A stretch of 64,000 nt of DNA from Roseobacter fucihabitans (GCF_014337925.2 NZ_CP143425.1:1-64000); one strand, 5' to 3'. Shown: positions 22,990 through 31,549, counted from the first letter of the stretch. Numbers and translations: made by a program. Notes: generated by a model from the letters alone, not told the origin.

Positions 22990-23300
22990 ATGCGGTTGGG
23001 TTTTGCGCCCCCTTCCGCCAGTGGCGAAGCCTCGGCTGAACTGACTAGCCGAATGGCCTCATGCCATTCGACTGGACAGAGCAGAGAGGGCGCAGCCCGT
23101 CCTGCGTCCGGAGACGGATCGAAGACAGGGGGCCAGAGGGCAAAAAATTGGGGGACCGCGCAAAGCGTGGGGGAGCCGATTTTCTGTCCGGAGGCTGGCG
23201 CGCTTGCGCGACATCACAACCCCTGTTGAGAGCCGGGACCGGATGGCAGGCGGATCAAGAAAAGGAAAAGTGCCGACGCGCCTAGAGCGAAGCGGAAGGC
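22990..23300 (-). repeat. Shared leader repeat, copy 2
   Basis: The reverse complement matches 3610-3905 in two blocks: CCGCTTCGCTCTAGG then CCGCCTGCCATCC at one end (23230-23300), and CTGCTCTGTCCAG, CCATTCGGCT and GAGGCTTCGCCACTGGCGGA at the other (22995-23095). The middle differs. Like copy 1 it ends just before a small gene in the same orientation. No gene is supported in 22973-23350. Confidence 0.6.
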
Positions 23301-23350
23301 GTGTTGTCTTTATTCAATGCAATACCGCGTTTCACGCGGTGTTTCTGTAG

Positions 23351-23959
23351 TTATTCTCGGGATAGCTCTTGCAGAACTTCTTCCAAGCATTTCCAGAATA
23401 ACGGTTCAAACTGCCCTCGTAACATCGCCGTGTCAGAAGATAGCCCATATGGATCATTCTCGGCGCGCAGATGATCAATCAAGTCCGTGTTGATCCGTTT
23501 TGTTGTCTGGTAGCCGTCGCGGATTGGTAGGCGGTCAGCATCCGGCTTCTCGATGAACTCACGTTTTGGGTCGAAGAGCTGGACGGCTTTGCGCCCTGCT
23601 AAGCGGATTGGAACTTTGCGGTCGATCCCTTTTGCGGCAAGGTCGTCTATTGCAGCGCCGTGCGCGCGTGTGATTGCTGCCGTTAGATGAACCTCCCGCG
23701 TAGCGCCGGATTGCGCCGGTGTTGCGGGTTCGTGAGACTTTACCTTGGGCTTTCGTGTGGCATTGGGCTTTGGTGCGGGCGCTTCGGTCTTGCTATGGCG
23801 TTTTAGGCCTTGGTCGCTCTCGATCTTCTTTGGGGCGGCCTGGGCTTTGGCTGCGATAGCTGTAGGTGTGGTCTCGGACGGTTGATCAGACTTTCTCGGT
23901 AGGTTTGAGTGATACTTCGGGTCACTACCCTTGATGGCCGTTCGTTGCTTGCGGGGCAT
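23351..23959 (-). CDS. virC2: VirC2-like protein (ribbon-helix-helix type)
   Basis: A 202-residue protein. The first 85 residues are Lys/Pro/Ala-rich and probably disordered; the rest is a compact domain. The C-terminal part (LIDHLRAENDPYGLSSDTAM, EPLFWKCLEEVLQEL) resembles the end of Agrobacterium VirC2, which is about the same length and has a ribbon-helix-helix fold; the match is by eye. VirC2 helps VirC1 recruit the relaxosome to the overdrive DNA element. Its ATG overlaps the VirC1-like stop by one base. Placement after a VirC1-like ATPase and upstream of relaxase genes supports the call. Other ParB-like partners of ParA are possible. Confidence 0.5.
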   Translation of the reverse strand: MPRKQRTAIKGSDPKYHSNLPRKSDQPSETTPTAIAAKAQAAPKKIESDQGLKRHSKTEAPAPKPNATRKPKVKSHEPATPAQSGATREVHLTAAITRAHGAAIDDLAAKGIDRKVPIRLAGRKAVQLFDPKREFIEKPDADRLPIRDGYQTTKRINTDLIDHLRAENDPYGLSSDTAMLRGQFEPLFWKCLEEVLQELSRE

Positions 23960-24672
23960 TATGTGGCCTCCGTTACTTCTTTGAGGATGGCGGCAGCTTC
24001 GTCTAAGGCTTCGTCAAAATACTTGGCATGTATGCGGCCAAGCGGATTAATCCCACTGCGTTTGGTTTGAGCGATTGTGTGTAACAATCCTTCTTTCGAT
24101 GCTTCGCGGTGCTGTTTGCGTGACATGAAGAAATGCGAAACAACTGGAAATTCATCAAACGCCCGGTCTTCGAATTCGAGTTCGGTTTTGCTCTGCTTGG
24201 CGGGTACATCAGAAAGGACGACGTGAAAGGATGGGAGCGCTTCGGGGTCTTCGGCGCGGTCGGCAAGGCCTTTGTACCATTCGAATGTGTCGTTGGTGCT
24301 TTTCCAATCATCCATGCTTAGTTTCATTGGAAGGATGATAACGTCACTAGCAGCAGCCAGATCATCGGCCCAGGCCCCTGCCGCGCCCATCGTATCCACA
24401 AAAATGTAGTCAACATCACCAGCTTCGTAGGCTTGGTCAGTTCTTGTGCCAAGCTCGTCTGAAAATTCTAAATGCTCGACGACCAAAAGAGGATCATTGA
24501 TCCCCAGCGTTGTGGCCCAATTCATCATTCCTTGTTGTGGGTCGGTGTCAAAGATGATGCAGCGCTTTCCGTCGCGCATGGCGGCACTTGCGAGTGCGCG
24601 GATCAGTGTCGTTTTTCCGGCACCGCCCTTCCGGCTCATTACCGCGACGACCTTCATGTCTTCATTTGCCAT
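23959..24672 (-). CDS. virC1: VirC1-like ParA ATPase
   Basis: A 237-residue ParA/MinD-type ATPase. The deviant Walker A is KGGAGKTT (Lys15, Lys20), followed by CIIFDTDPQQGMMNWATTLG and Walker B-like VDYIFVDTMGAAGAWADDL. The C-terminal part (HREASKEGLLHTI, FDEALDEAAAILKEV) resembles VirC1 more than a standard plasmid ParA. VirC1 spools or recruits the relaxosome to the cell pole and type IV secretion channel. GAGG lies 8 bp before the ATG. Directly upstream is the 308-bp heptamer array, which ends 7 bp from the start codon. Partition is the alternative role. Confidence 0.75.
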   Translation of the reverse strand: MANEDMKVVAVMSRKGGAGKTTLIRALASAAMRDGKRCIIFDTDPQQGMMNWATTLGINDPLLVVEHLEFSDELGTRTDQAYEAGDVDYIFVDTMGAAGAWADDLAAASDVIILPMKLSMDDWKSTNDTFEWYKGLADRAEDPEALPSFHVVLSDVPAKQSKTELEFEDRAFDEFPVVSHFFMSRKQHREASKEGLLHTIAQTKRSGINPLGRIHAKYFDEALDEAAAILKEVTEAT

Positions 24673-24679
24673 CTGCTTT

Positions 24680-24987
24680 GCCTCAGTGTTGGTTGTTTAG
24701 TGTAGGTTGTCAGCGGAACGCGGTACAGTGTCAAGTGTGCAGTAACTACTGTGTAGTGTATAAGTGCAGAGGTGCAGTGACAGAGGTCAGCGGCATAGTG
24801 TTGGTTGCCAGTGAAGCAGTGTCTGAGGTAAGCGGAACGCGGGCCAGTGTCGGAGGCGCAGTGTAAAAGGCACAGTGTCGAAGGCACAGTGTTGAAGGTA
24901 TAGTGCATTAGGTAAGATGTAACATGTTCAAGGTATCAGGCATAGTAGCGGAGGTGCAGTGCATAGTGTGCAGTGTATGTTGTTCAG
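24680..24987 (+). repeat. Array of 44 degenerate 7-bp repeats
   Basis: Splitting from 24680 in steps of 7 gives 44 units in unbroken register. Position 1 is T or G in all 44, and position 2 is G in 39. Typical units are TGTCGAA, GGCACAG, TGTTGAA, GGTATAG, TGTGCAG. From 24841 to 24930 T-type and G-type units nearly alternate as a 14-bp repeat. A 7-bp period is not a coding pattern. The array ends against the virC1-like ribosome site. It could be a binding array for the VirC2-like protein or a partition or transfer-enhancer site. Confidence 0.85.
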
Positions 24988-25193
24988 GCATCTTACTAAC
25001 CATTTGGGCGGTTTGGCAGTGGCAGCTCGGTGTCGCGGACTGCGGTTGAAGTCGAAATGCGCTCCTGGAGCGGCACAGAGCGACCATACAGCCCGAACTC
25101 GCGTTTTTATAGAGTAGAGTGGCCGAAGACGAGTTGAGGCCCTGTGTGGACCATTTTTGGACTTTCGGCCGTCATCTTCGGTTTTTGGGCTGG

Positions 25194-25239
25194 TCTCGCC
25201 GTGGCCTCGACGGCCTTGCTTCTATGAAGCTCGGCGAGA
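25194..25239. other. Three-stem branched inverted repeat in the oriT region
   Basis: The outer arms TCTCGCCG (25194-25201) and CGGCGAGA (25232-25239) are perfectly complementary. Between them are two small hairpins, GGCC-N5-GGCC (25203-25215) and GCTTC-TAT-GAAGC (25218-25230). Folded, this gives a three-way junction. It lies between the heptamer array and the nick-like site and is a candidate oriT structural element. Confidence 0.65.
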
Positions 25240-25258
25240 AACGGAATAACAGATAACA

Positions 25259-25300
25259 TTACAATAATAAGGCATTGTATTCACGACCGCATTATTGTAA
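25259..25300. repeat. 10-bp perfect inverted repeat near the nick-like site
   Basis: TTACAATAAT (25259-25268) and ATTATTGTAA (25291-25300) are separated by 22 bp. A shorter nested repeat, TACAAT-N8-ATTGTA, occupies 25260-25279. Inverted repeats just before the nick are typical of oriT and are bound by the relaxase or its accessory protein. The half-site also matches the motif at 2985 and 45968. Confidence 0.75.
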
Positions 25301-25318
25301 CAACATCAGTTATGATGA

Positions 25319-25330
25319 TGGCAGGAAATA
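25319..25330 (-). other. Candidate oriT nick region, T-DNA-border-like
   Basis: TGGCAGGAAATA matches the Agrobacterium border core TGGCAGGATATA in 11 of 12 positions and also resembles the IncP nick GGCAGGATAGG. By analogy the relaxase would cut the bottom strand at TATTTCCTG/CCA. It lies 18 bp beyond the 10-bp inverted repeat and 16 bp before mobC, a standard oriT position for a VirD2-type (MOBP) relaxase. Confidence 0.65.
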
Positions 25331-25346
25331 GGGGTTCTTTGTTCTT

Positions 25347-25922
25347 ATGCCCAAAGGTCGCATCCTCACTGAATCTGAACGCCTCGTGATTGCCGGCGAA
25401 GCGGCAAAAGGCGTTGGGAAGCAGCACCTTGCGCAGCGTTTTGGTGTGACAAGGCGAACAATCGACTACACGATCAAACGGGAAAAAGATCGACGCCGTG
25501 ACACGGGCATTCGAACCGCTGCGGCAAGCGTCACAGTGACCCCAGACGAAATGAACGCGTTCGATGCGGTACTTGCGAAGCATGGTTTCGGTAGTCGAGC
25601 GGATGGATTGCGAGCGTTGATGCAGGCGTCCAGTGGCATTTTCGTGCCGGATGAACATCTTTCCAGCGACCTTATGAGCTTCCGTGCGGCGCTCAATCGT
25701 GTCGGAAACAACATCACCCAGATTGCGCGTCGGATGAATGAAGCGAAGAAACGGGGGATGCCCGCGCCCTGGTCTGACAGGCAGTATGAGGAAGTCCGCT
25801 CGCTTGCGGGTATGATTTTGGAGATGGGCGACCAGATTGATTTACTGGTCAGACGTCGGAATTCTGTCATGGCCGTGACGGTCGATGATGTGTTGAGGGA
25901 GTTTGCTTTTGGCACGGAATAG
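25347..25922 (+). CDS. mobC: MobC/VirD1-like relaxosome accessory protein
   Basis: A 191-residue protein. The N-terminus has a resolvase-like helix-turn-helix (KGVGKQHLAQRFGVTRRTID). The middle (VTPDEMNAFDAVLAKHGFGS) looks like a ribbon-helix-helix strand and helix. The C-terminal half has the MobC motif (RAALNRVGNNITQIARRMNE), which aids strand melting at the nick. It overlaps the relaxase start, as accessory and relaxase genes usually do. It begins 16 bp after the border-like sequence, so it may repress its own promoter within oriT. VirD1 is the functional equivalent in Agrobacterium. Confidence 0.82.
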   Translation: MPKGRILTESERLVIAGEAAKGVGKQHLAQRFGVTRRTIDYTIKREKDRRRDTGIRTAAASVTVTPDEMNAFDAVLAKHGFGSRADGLRALMQASSGIFVPDEHLSSDLMSFRAALNRVGNNITQIARRMNEAKKRGMPAPWSDRQYEEVRSLAGMILEMGDQIDLLVRRRNSVMAVTVDDVLREFAFGTE

Positions 25923-28900
25923 CGCAGTCGAGGCTGTCACAGGCGAGGTTTTCCGCGAAGGTTGGGACCGTGTTCGCGGTTCTATGCAGGGATTGAACAG
26001 TAAGAAGGCTGGTCAGCTTTACCGGGCGGCGCGGGGACATCGAGCGGCGGTGTTTAAAGCGATTAAGAACGGCGGGACGCACATCAAGGGCCAGCTGAGC
26101 AATCAGCTTTCCTACATCACGCGCGACAACAAGCTCTCACATTTCGTGGATAGCCGCGGGACATTCGACGGCAAGACGAAGTTCGAAGACAAGGACATCA
26201 AGAAGCTCACGGATCGGTTTGCGGAGCGATGGGACAGTGGTTTCCGGCCCAAGATGGGAAACACAACGCACATGCTCATGTCGTTCCCTAAAGGCACGAA
26301 GTCTGAGGACGTTCGCGACACTGCGTCGGATGTGTGTGAGCGGTTCTTTGAGACGGACGAGGGCCACTTTGACTATGTGATTGCCGTTCACAAAGATCGA
26401 GACCACCCGCACGCCCACATTGTGTTGAACAGGCGGTCGCAGGAGGGTGAGTTTTTCTACCTGGGCCGGGATCATCGCTTTAACTATGACGATTTCCGCC
26501 TCGCGATGGTCCAAGAGGCTGAAAAATATGGCGTAAAGCTGGAGGCTACGCGCCGAATAGATCGCGGTGAGGTACACTATCCACCGAGAACGAGAGAGAT
26601 CTATGCGGTCAAGGAAGACGCTGAGAAGGGCGTCATTCGTGAGCCAGCGCCGCGCGAGCGTGTCGGCAGAGATTTGGCCCGCACGTTGGCCGAGATTGCC
26701 AGCACGAGGATTGTTTATCATTCGCTTGCCGTAGAGGCGTCTCAGGACAGTCGAGAAGAAATTGCGCAAGCCCTCCAAAAGGCCGCCGCGCTTTTGGGTA
26801 AGGGATCACAAGTCGAACAAGATGGAGATGTATACATGGGAGCCGTTGAAGACTTTGACGATCTGAGAAGCCGGTATGCCGACACTGTAGGAGAAGTGCA
26901 GGCGCGGATTGCGGGTCTTCCTGAAGGAAAGAGGGCGCAGAAGGAGCGCGAGTTGAACCAGCTTCAGGCGGGTGTTCGGCGTATGCAGCCCCTTGGGCTT
27001 CGATCTGCGACGCTTGAGCAAAAGCCGTCCGAGGGCGGCATCTATTCAGAGATGAACATCAATAGCGAGCTTGCTGGTCGCTTGCATGACGGGACGACGC
27101 GGGCGCAGATCGACAATGCCCTGCGCGGCACTGGGATTAACGCTGAGACAGTCGTGAACCGGATCGAGACCGGCGCACCGAATGCAGCCCTTGAACGTCA
27201 GTGGGTGGCCGATGATCTTGCGAAGGTGGCAGAGGCGCAGGGTTTGAACCTTGAGCGCAAGGTCGATCTTGAAGCGGCGCGCGAGCGGTTGAACCAAGTG
27301 CATGTTGAGTTAGGCGTGACGCTAGAGCGTGCAGAGGTGCTGCGTGATGACGGTGTGATTGAGGAAGCGCGGGAAATTCGTTTCCACTTCGATCAAGAGC
27401 AGTTTGACGACGCGGCGCGTGCGATCCGGCAGGAGTTGCGAGGGCAGGGGGTCAACGAGGCACAGCTTGAGGCTCGTGCCGTCGAGATTGAAAACCGTAC
27501 GTTCGACCGGATCGAGGCAGAGCAACAATCCTATCTCGAAACGCGGCCTGAAATTCTGTCTGATCCTGGCGCGGTCTATCGCACCGACGAAGAGGGCAGG
27601 GGCCGCATCACGGATCAGCAGCTAGCAGATCGGCTTGATCGGGAGATTGAGGTCATCCTTGACCGTGCGCCAGCCAATCAGAGTATTTCCGAGGCCGTCG
27701 CGTCTGATTTCAAGGACCGCTACGCCGACATGCCGGATCACGTCGCCCGAGGCTTGGGTGATACCTATGAGACCAGCTTCCGTTTGAATAACGAGCAGGA
27801 GTTGCGAGAGGCAGAGATTGAAGCTGCTGAAACCGCGACAGCCCGTGAGCAGGCGCTATACGCGCGCAGGCTGGACAACGGGATCGCGCGGGCCGAGGCC
27901 GATGGTATTTCAACGGCAGAACGGCGCGAGCTGGTGTCTGAGATTGAGACGAATGTGCGGGAAGGTGCAAACGACGGTGACCGGGCCTATGCCGATGACC
28001 GGTTTGAGCAACTGGTGATCGAGCGTGACCGGCTTGAAGTCAATGGGGCAAGCGTCCAACAGCGCGTGGCGCTTGCGACAGAGTTTTCCGCGCTATCTGC
28101 TGCGCGCCAGAGCGGCCAGCTTACTGCCGATGAGGCGCAGCGGGCGGATGTGTTGTTGCATGATACAGCGGATCGCTATGGCATCCAGATGCGTGACGGG
28201 TTGGTTCGTGAGGACACCCGTGAATTCCAAGACTGGCAAACGAATGACCCAGAGGGTGAGCGTGCAATGGCTGATCGCTTTGAGGCGGAGCGGTTGGAGC
28301 GGTTCGATGCAGACATGACCCGCGTTCAGGGTAGCGTCACGGCGGAGCGTGGCTTGCGTGCGATGGAGATTGATCAAACCAGCTTGGATCGGATGAGTTC
28401 GCGGGTGCGTGACGAAATCATGGCTAAAAACTCAGACACAGAGAGTTTCGATCAACGCTATGACCGCGCGGAAGCTATGGCCGCGAGTGGTGCTATCGAA
28501 CAGACTGCGCGCGCTCGCATACTGCAAGAGCGTGAAGAATACTTCAGTCAAAGACCGGAGTTGGCAGCGGAGCGGGTTCTGCCATATTCGGATCTTCCCT
28601 TCGGCGCGAAGATCGAGGACCGCGAGCGCGTTGAGCAAATCAGTCGCGAAGTGGATCGGGTTTCGGCCGTCCGCGATACCCGTGGCGACGTTTCAACAGC
28701 CGTCGCCGATGACTTCCGCGCCCGCTACCCCGACATGCCGGACCATTTGGCCCGTGGCCTTGGCCGGACGTATGAAATCGCGAGTGAAGCAAGGGACAGG
28801 GAGTCCGTCCGTGAGTATGCGGAAAATCGCATCGAGAATGAAGAAATCCGACGCGTGGTCGAGCATGAGAGGTCCGACGATGTGTCGCCGTCGCTGGCAA

Positions 28901-29181
28901 CAGACGAACAGCGTCTCAGCTATCGTGAGCAGATCGAGCAAGAGCTTGATGACGAGCAGATCGAGCGCCTGCGTGACGGCGACAGTGACGCCTTGGAGAA
29001 CGTGTCCGACGAGAGGCTAGACCGGCTCTACGCGGCGAAAGCCTATCTTCAATCAGACGCTGCAACGGCGAATTCGGAAGCCTATCGAGAGGTCGTACAG
29101 GAGATTGCGGAAGAGCAATACGAATTGCAGAAAGACCGGTTGGTCGACTCTGAGCGCGAAGGAGGGCCAGTCCATGGGTAA
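25909..29181 (+). CDS. virD2: VirD2-type relaxase with long repetitive C-terminus
   Basis: A large MOBP relaxase of about 1090 residues that nicks oriT and pilots the strand through the type IV channel. The probable catalytic Tyr is Tyr69 (NQLSYITRDNK). The metal-binding motif His161-x-Asp-x-Asp-His166-Pro-His168-x-His170 (VHKDRDHPHAHIVLNRR) is intact. From about residue 250 the protein is acidic, helical and coiled-coil-like. A 27-residue segment occurs twice (about 595-621 and 930-956; MPDHVARGLGDTYE / MPDHLARGLGRTYE). I prefer TTG 25909 (GGGAG 7 bp upstream); TTG 25903 is the alternative. It overlaps virD4 by 8 bp. Confidence 0.9.
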   Translation: MARNSAVEAVTGEVFREGWDRVRGSMQGLNSKKAGQLYRAARGHRAAVFKAIKNGGTHIKGQLSNQLSYITRDNKLSHFVDSRGTFDGKTKFEDKDIKKLTDRFAERWDSGFRPKMGNTTHMLMSFPKGTKSEDVRDTASDVCERFFETDEGHFDYVIAVHKDRDHPHAHIVLNRRSQEGEFFYLGRDHRFNYDDFRLAMVQEAEKYGVKLEATRRIDRGEVHYPPRTREIYAVKEDAEKGVIREPAPRERVGRDLARTLAEIASTRIVYHSLAVEASQDSREEIAQALQKAAALLGKGSQVEQDGDVYMGAVEDFDDLRSRYADTVGEVQARIAGLPEGKRAQKERELNQLQAGVRRMQPLGLRSATLEQKPSEGGIYSEMNINSELAGRLHDGTTRAQIDNALRGTGINAETVVNRIETGAPNAALERQWVADDLAKVAEAQGLNLERKVDLEAARERLNQVHVELGVTLERAEVLRDDGVIEEAREIRFHFDQEQFDDAARAIRQELRGQGVNEAQLEARAVEIENRTFDRIEAEQQSYLETRPEILSDPGAVYRTDEEGRGRITDQQLADRLDREIEVILDRAPANQSISEAVASDFKDRYADMPDHVARGLGDTYETSFRLNNEQELREAEIEAAETATAREQALYARRLDNGIARAEADGISTAERRELVSEIETNVREGANDGDRAYADDRFEQLVIERDRLEVNGASVQQRVALATEFSALSAARQSGQLTADEAQRADVLLHDTADRYGIQMRDGLVREDTREFQDWQTNDPEGERAMADRFEAERLERFDADMTRVQGSVTAERGLRAMEIDQTSLDRMSSRVRDEIMAKNSDTESFDQRYDRAEAMAASGAIEQTARARILQEREEYFSQRPELAAERVLPYSDLPFGAKIEDRERVEQISREVDRVSAVRDTRGDVSTAVADDFRARYPDMPDHLARGLGRTYEIASEARDRESVREYAENRIENEEIRRVVEHERSDDVSPSLATDEQRLSYREQIEQELDDEQIERLRDGDSDALENVSDERLDRLYAAKAYLQSDAATANSEAYREVVQEIAEEQYELQKDRLVDSEREGGPVHG

Positions 29182-31447
29182 GGGTCGCATCGCATTTGGC
29201 GTGTTTCTATTGACGCTGGTGGCTATCGCCATTGGCTATGTTGTGTCTTCTGCTGTCCTGACATTCAAGGATTTGGGCTTTCAGGCGGACATCGACTTTT
29301 TCCATCTGGCTGAAAACTACTTCTCTCTACGTGACTATCGCCCGGACGACTTCCGCCTTGTGAACCTCATTATGGCCGGTTTCGGGATTGGTGGCTTGTT
29401 AATGAGCATTGCGGTGTCGGGGTCGGCGCTGACGAAATTCGGGCTGACCCATTGGCAGAAGATGGGTGAAATGTCGAAGAACGGGTTTTTTGGCAAGCCA
29501 GGCACAGGCTTCATCCTTGGGAAGCTCACCAAGCCGAAGCGCAGAGGCAAGTATTTGGTCGCAAAGAAGTTCCCCCACGCCCTGATCGTCGCACCGACGG
29601 GGCGTGGTAAAACGACAGGCTTTGTCATTCCCAATCTTTTGACGTGGGAGGGTTCAGCCGTGGTGCTGGATGTGAAAGGCGAGTGCTTCGAGGCGACGGC
29701 ACGGCATCGGCACGGGAATGGCGACAGGATCTTCCGTTTTGCACCTACTGACTTCGAAGACCGGCGAACGCATCGCTACAACCCGCTTTTGCGCATTTCT
29801 GAGCTAAAGGACCCGTCGCAGCAACAGATGGAGTTGCAGCTTCTTGCGTCGCTGTTCTTGCAGAACGAGAACGACCGTGTTCAGGGGCTTTTGAAAGGCG
29901 GTATCGACCTGTTCGTTGCTGCCGGTCTGTTAGCCTTCCAGCGTAAGAACCCCACGCTTGGCGAAATCTACCGCATCGCCGCATCGGGCGGGAACAAGCA
30001 GAAGGAATATATGGCGCGCGGTGTTGAGGTTGAGAACGAGGCCGCAAAGCTGATTTTCACTCGGCTTGCATCGACCAACAACGACACGCTAACATCCTAT
30101 GTCTCTCTCTTGATGACATCGGGCCTGGACCAATGGCAGAACCCAGCCATCGACGTCGCGACACAGGTGTCCGACTTTGATTTCCGCAAGATCAGGAAGG
30201 AGCCGTTTAGCGTCTATTTGGTCGTGCAGCCCCTGATGCTAAAACCTCTGGCACCACTGATACGATTGTTTTTCTCGGACCTTCTGGCGTCGATGCAGGA
30301 CAAGGAGCCGGGGCCGGATGAACCATGGCCCGTCATGATCATGCTCGATGAGTTCAACCGCCTTGGCAAAATGCCCATCGTGGTTGAGAGCATCGAGACG
30401 TTGCGGTCCTATAAGGGGCACCTGGCCATCGTCACTCAGACGATCCCGGCGCTGGACGAAATCTATGGCGAGAACACCCGCCGCGCCCTACAGGGCAACG
30501 CCGGTGTGAAGCTCTACCTCACGCCATCGGATGAAAAGACAGTCGAAGAATTGAGTAAGGCCGTGGGTAAGACGACGAAGAGTGTGGTCACGCGGTCCCG
30601 CGCGATTGGCAAGAACCCGTTCGAGGGTCGCAGCCAGTCGGTGAGGACGGAGGAAGTCTCATTGCTTCCGGAGGACGAAGCCAGGCGTTTGCCGCTTGAA
30701 GAAATCGTTATGGTGATCGACGCGCAAATGCCGGTCCGGGCAAGGCGCATTGAGTATTTCAACGATCCGTATTTCAAGCGCATTCACGGAGAGCAGACCG
30801 GGGATCTTCCTTTCCCAGAGAAGGAGGTCGCCACATCGCTGCCTGCGCCGGACGAGGCCGAGCACGAAGACAAGCCAGAGGTCGCGGCCGCGGTTGAAAC
30901 GCCGGCACCCGCGCCTGAGCCGCGGGTACCGGCGCCTGCATCGCCACAGGCTGCGACGCCGGCTGCACTGCCCGAGCAAGGGAAGCTGCCAATTGAGCCT
31001 GTTGATCGGCCTGCGCCAAAGCGCGAGTCCATTCAAAGAGCAGCATTGGAGGACACAAGTCGGCCTACAATTCGCACGTCGAAGCGGAAACGGGCAAAAA
31101 CCATTGTCGCCGTCGATGCGGATCAGCAGCGCCAGATCGAGATGGACCTTGCCACGCAAGTGGAGTTGAGCCTTGAAACTCCAACGGATGCCGATGTCGC
31201 CGAGCTTGGCGGCATGATGGATGGCTTGGAGCAGTTGAGGGACAGTATGCCCGCAGTCGAAGATACAGACGGAGCGATCAATCCTGTTCCGCCCTTTGCT
31301 GCAGAGCAGGAGCGGCAGTTTGCTCAGGACCTCGCCAACGGACATGCGCGTGTCCAGCGAGGCGAGGACGGTGAATGGGAGCGTGTTACATCTGAGGGCA
31401 CCGAGAAGTTGGGTTATCGCGATGAAGGCAGCGCCGTTAAAGCATGA
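29174..31447 (+). CDS. virD4: Type IV coupling protein VirD4
   Basis: A 757-residue inner-membrane ATPase that delivers the relaxase-DNA complex to the VirB channel. Two N-terminal membrane segments (FGVFLLTLVAIAIGYVVSSA and LIMAGFGIGGLLMSIAVSGS) precede the motor domain with Walker A APTGRGKTTGF (about residue 140) and Walker B VMIMLDEFNRLG (about 387). The last 200 residues are an acidic, Pro/Ala-rich tail longer than in Agrobacterium. I start it at ATG 29174, which has GGAGGG upstream, rather than at 29105 inside the relaxase frame. It is convergent with the virB operon. Confidence 0.93.
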   Translation: MGKGRIAFGVFLLTLVAIAIGYVVSSAVLTFKDLGFQADIDFFHLAENYFSLRDYRPDDFRLVNLIMAGFGIGGLLMSIAVSGSALTKFGLTHWQKMGEMSKNGFFGKPGTGFILGKLTKPKRRGKYLVAKKFPHALIVAPTGRGKTTGFVIPNLLTWEGSAVVLDVKGECFEATARHRHGNGDRIFRFAPTDFEDRRTHRYNPLLRISELKDPSQQQMELQLLASLFLQNENDRVQGLLKGGIDLFVAAGLLAFQRKNPTLGEIYRIAASGGNKQKEYMARGVEVENEAAKLIFTRLASTNNDTLTSYVSLLMTSGLDQWQNPAIDVATQVSDFDFRKIRKEPFSVYLVVQPLMLKPLAPLIRLFFSDLLASMQDKEPGPDEPWPVMIMLDEFNRLGKMPIVVESIETLRSYKGHLAIVTQTIPALDEIYGENTRRALQGNAGVKLYLTPSDEKTVEELSKAVGKTTKSVVTRSRAIGKNPFEGRSQSVRTEEVSLLPEDEARRLPLEEIVMVIDAQMPVRARRIEYFNDPYFKRIHGEQTGDLPFPEKEVATSLPAPDEAEHEDKPEVAAAVETPAPAPEPRVPAPASPQAATPAALPEQGKLPIEPVDRPAPKRESIQRAALEDTSRPTIRTSKRKRAKTIVAVDADQQRQIEMDLATQVELSLETPTDADVAELGGMMDGLEQLRDSMPAVEDTDGAINPVPPFAAEQERQFAQDLANGHARVQRGEDGEWERVTSEGTEKLGYRDEGSAVKA

Positions 31448-31549
31448 AAGGTGACCTAGGATGAACTACGCGAGTTGCGCGAGTTCAATGAGGAACGCGG
31501 TGTTGATTCCAATGGTCAGGGTGGCATGAGAGAGTAGGGGCTTCGGCGC

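Noticed and set aside
24654-24908. An 84-codon minus-strand frame across the heptamer array
   Set aside because: The 7-bp period repeats in frame only every 21 bp and yields a low-complexity Cys/His/Thr peptide; it also overlaps the virC1-like start.
24680-24987. CRISPR array or DnaA/iteron cluster as an explanation for the heptamers
   Set aside because: Units are 7 bp without unique spacers, no cas genes are present, and no TTATCCACA-like boxes were seen. repC is 24 kb away.
31448-31549. Mini-ORFs in the gap between virD4 and the last virB-operon gene
   Set aside because: Frames of about 25 codons (for example DELRELREFNEERGVDSNG) lack a proper start and may be a leftover of virD4-adjacent sequence.
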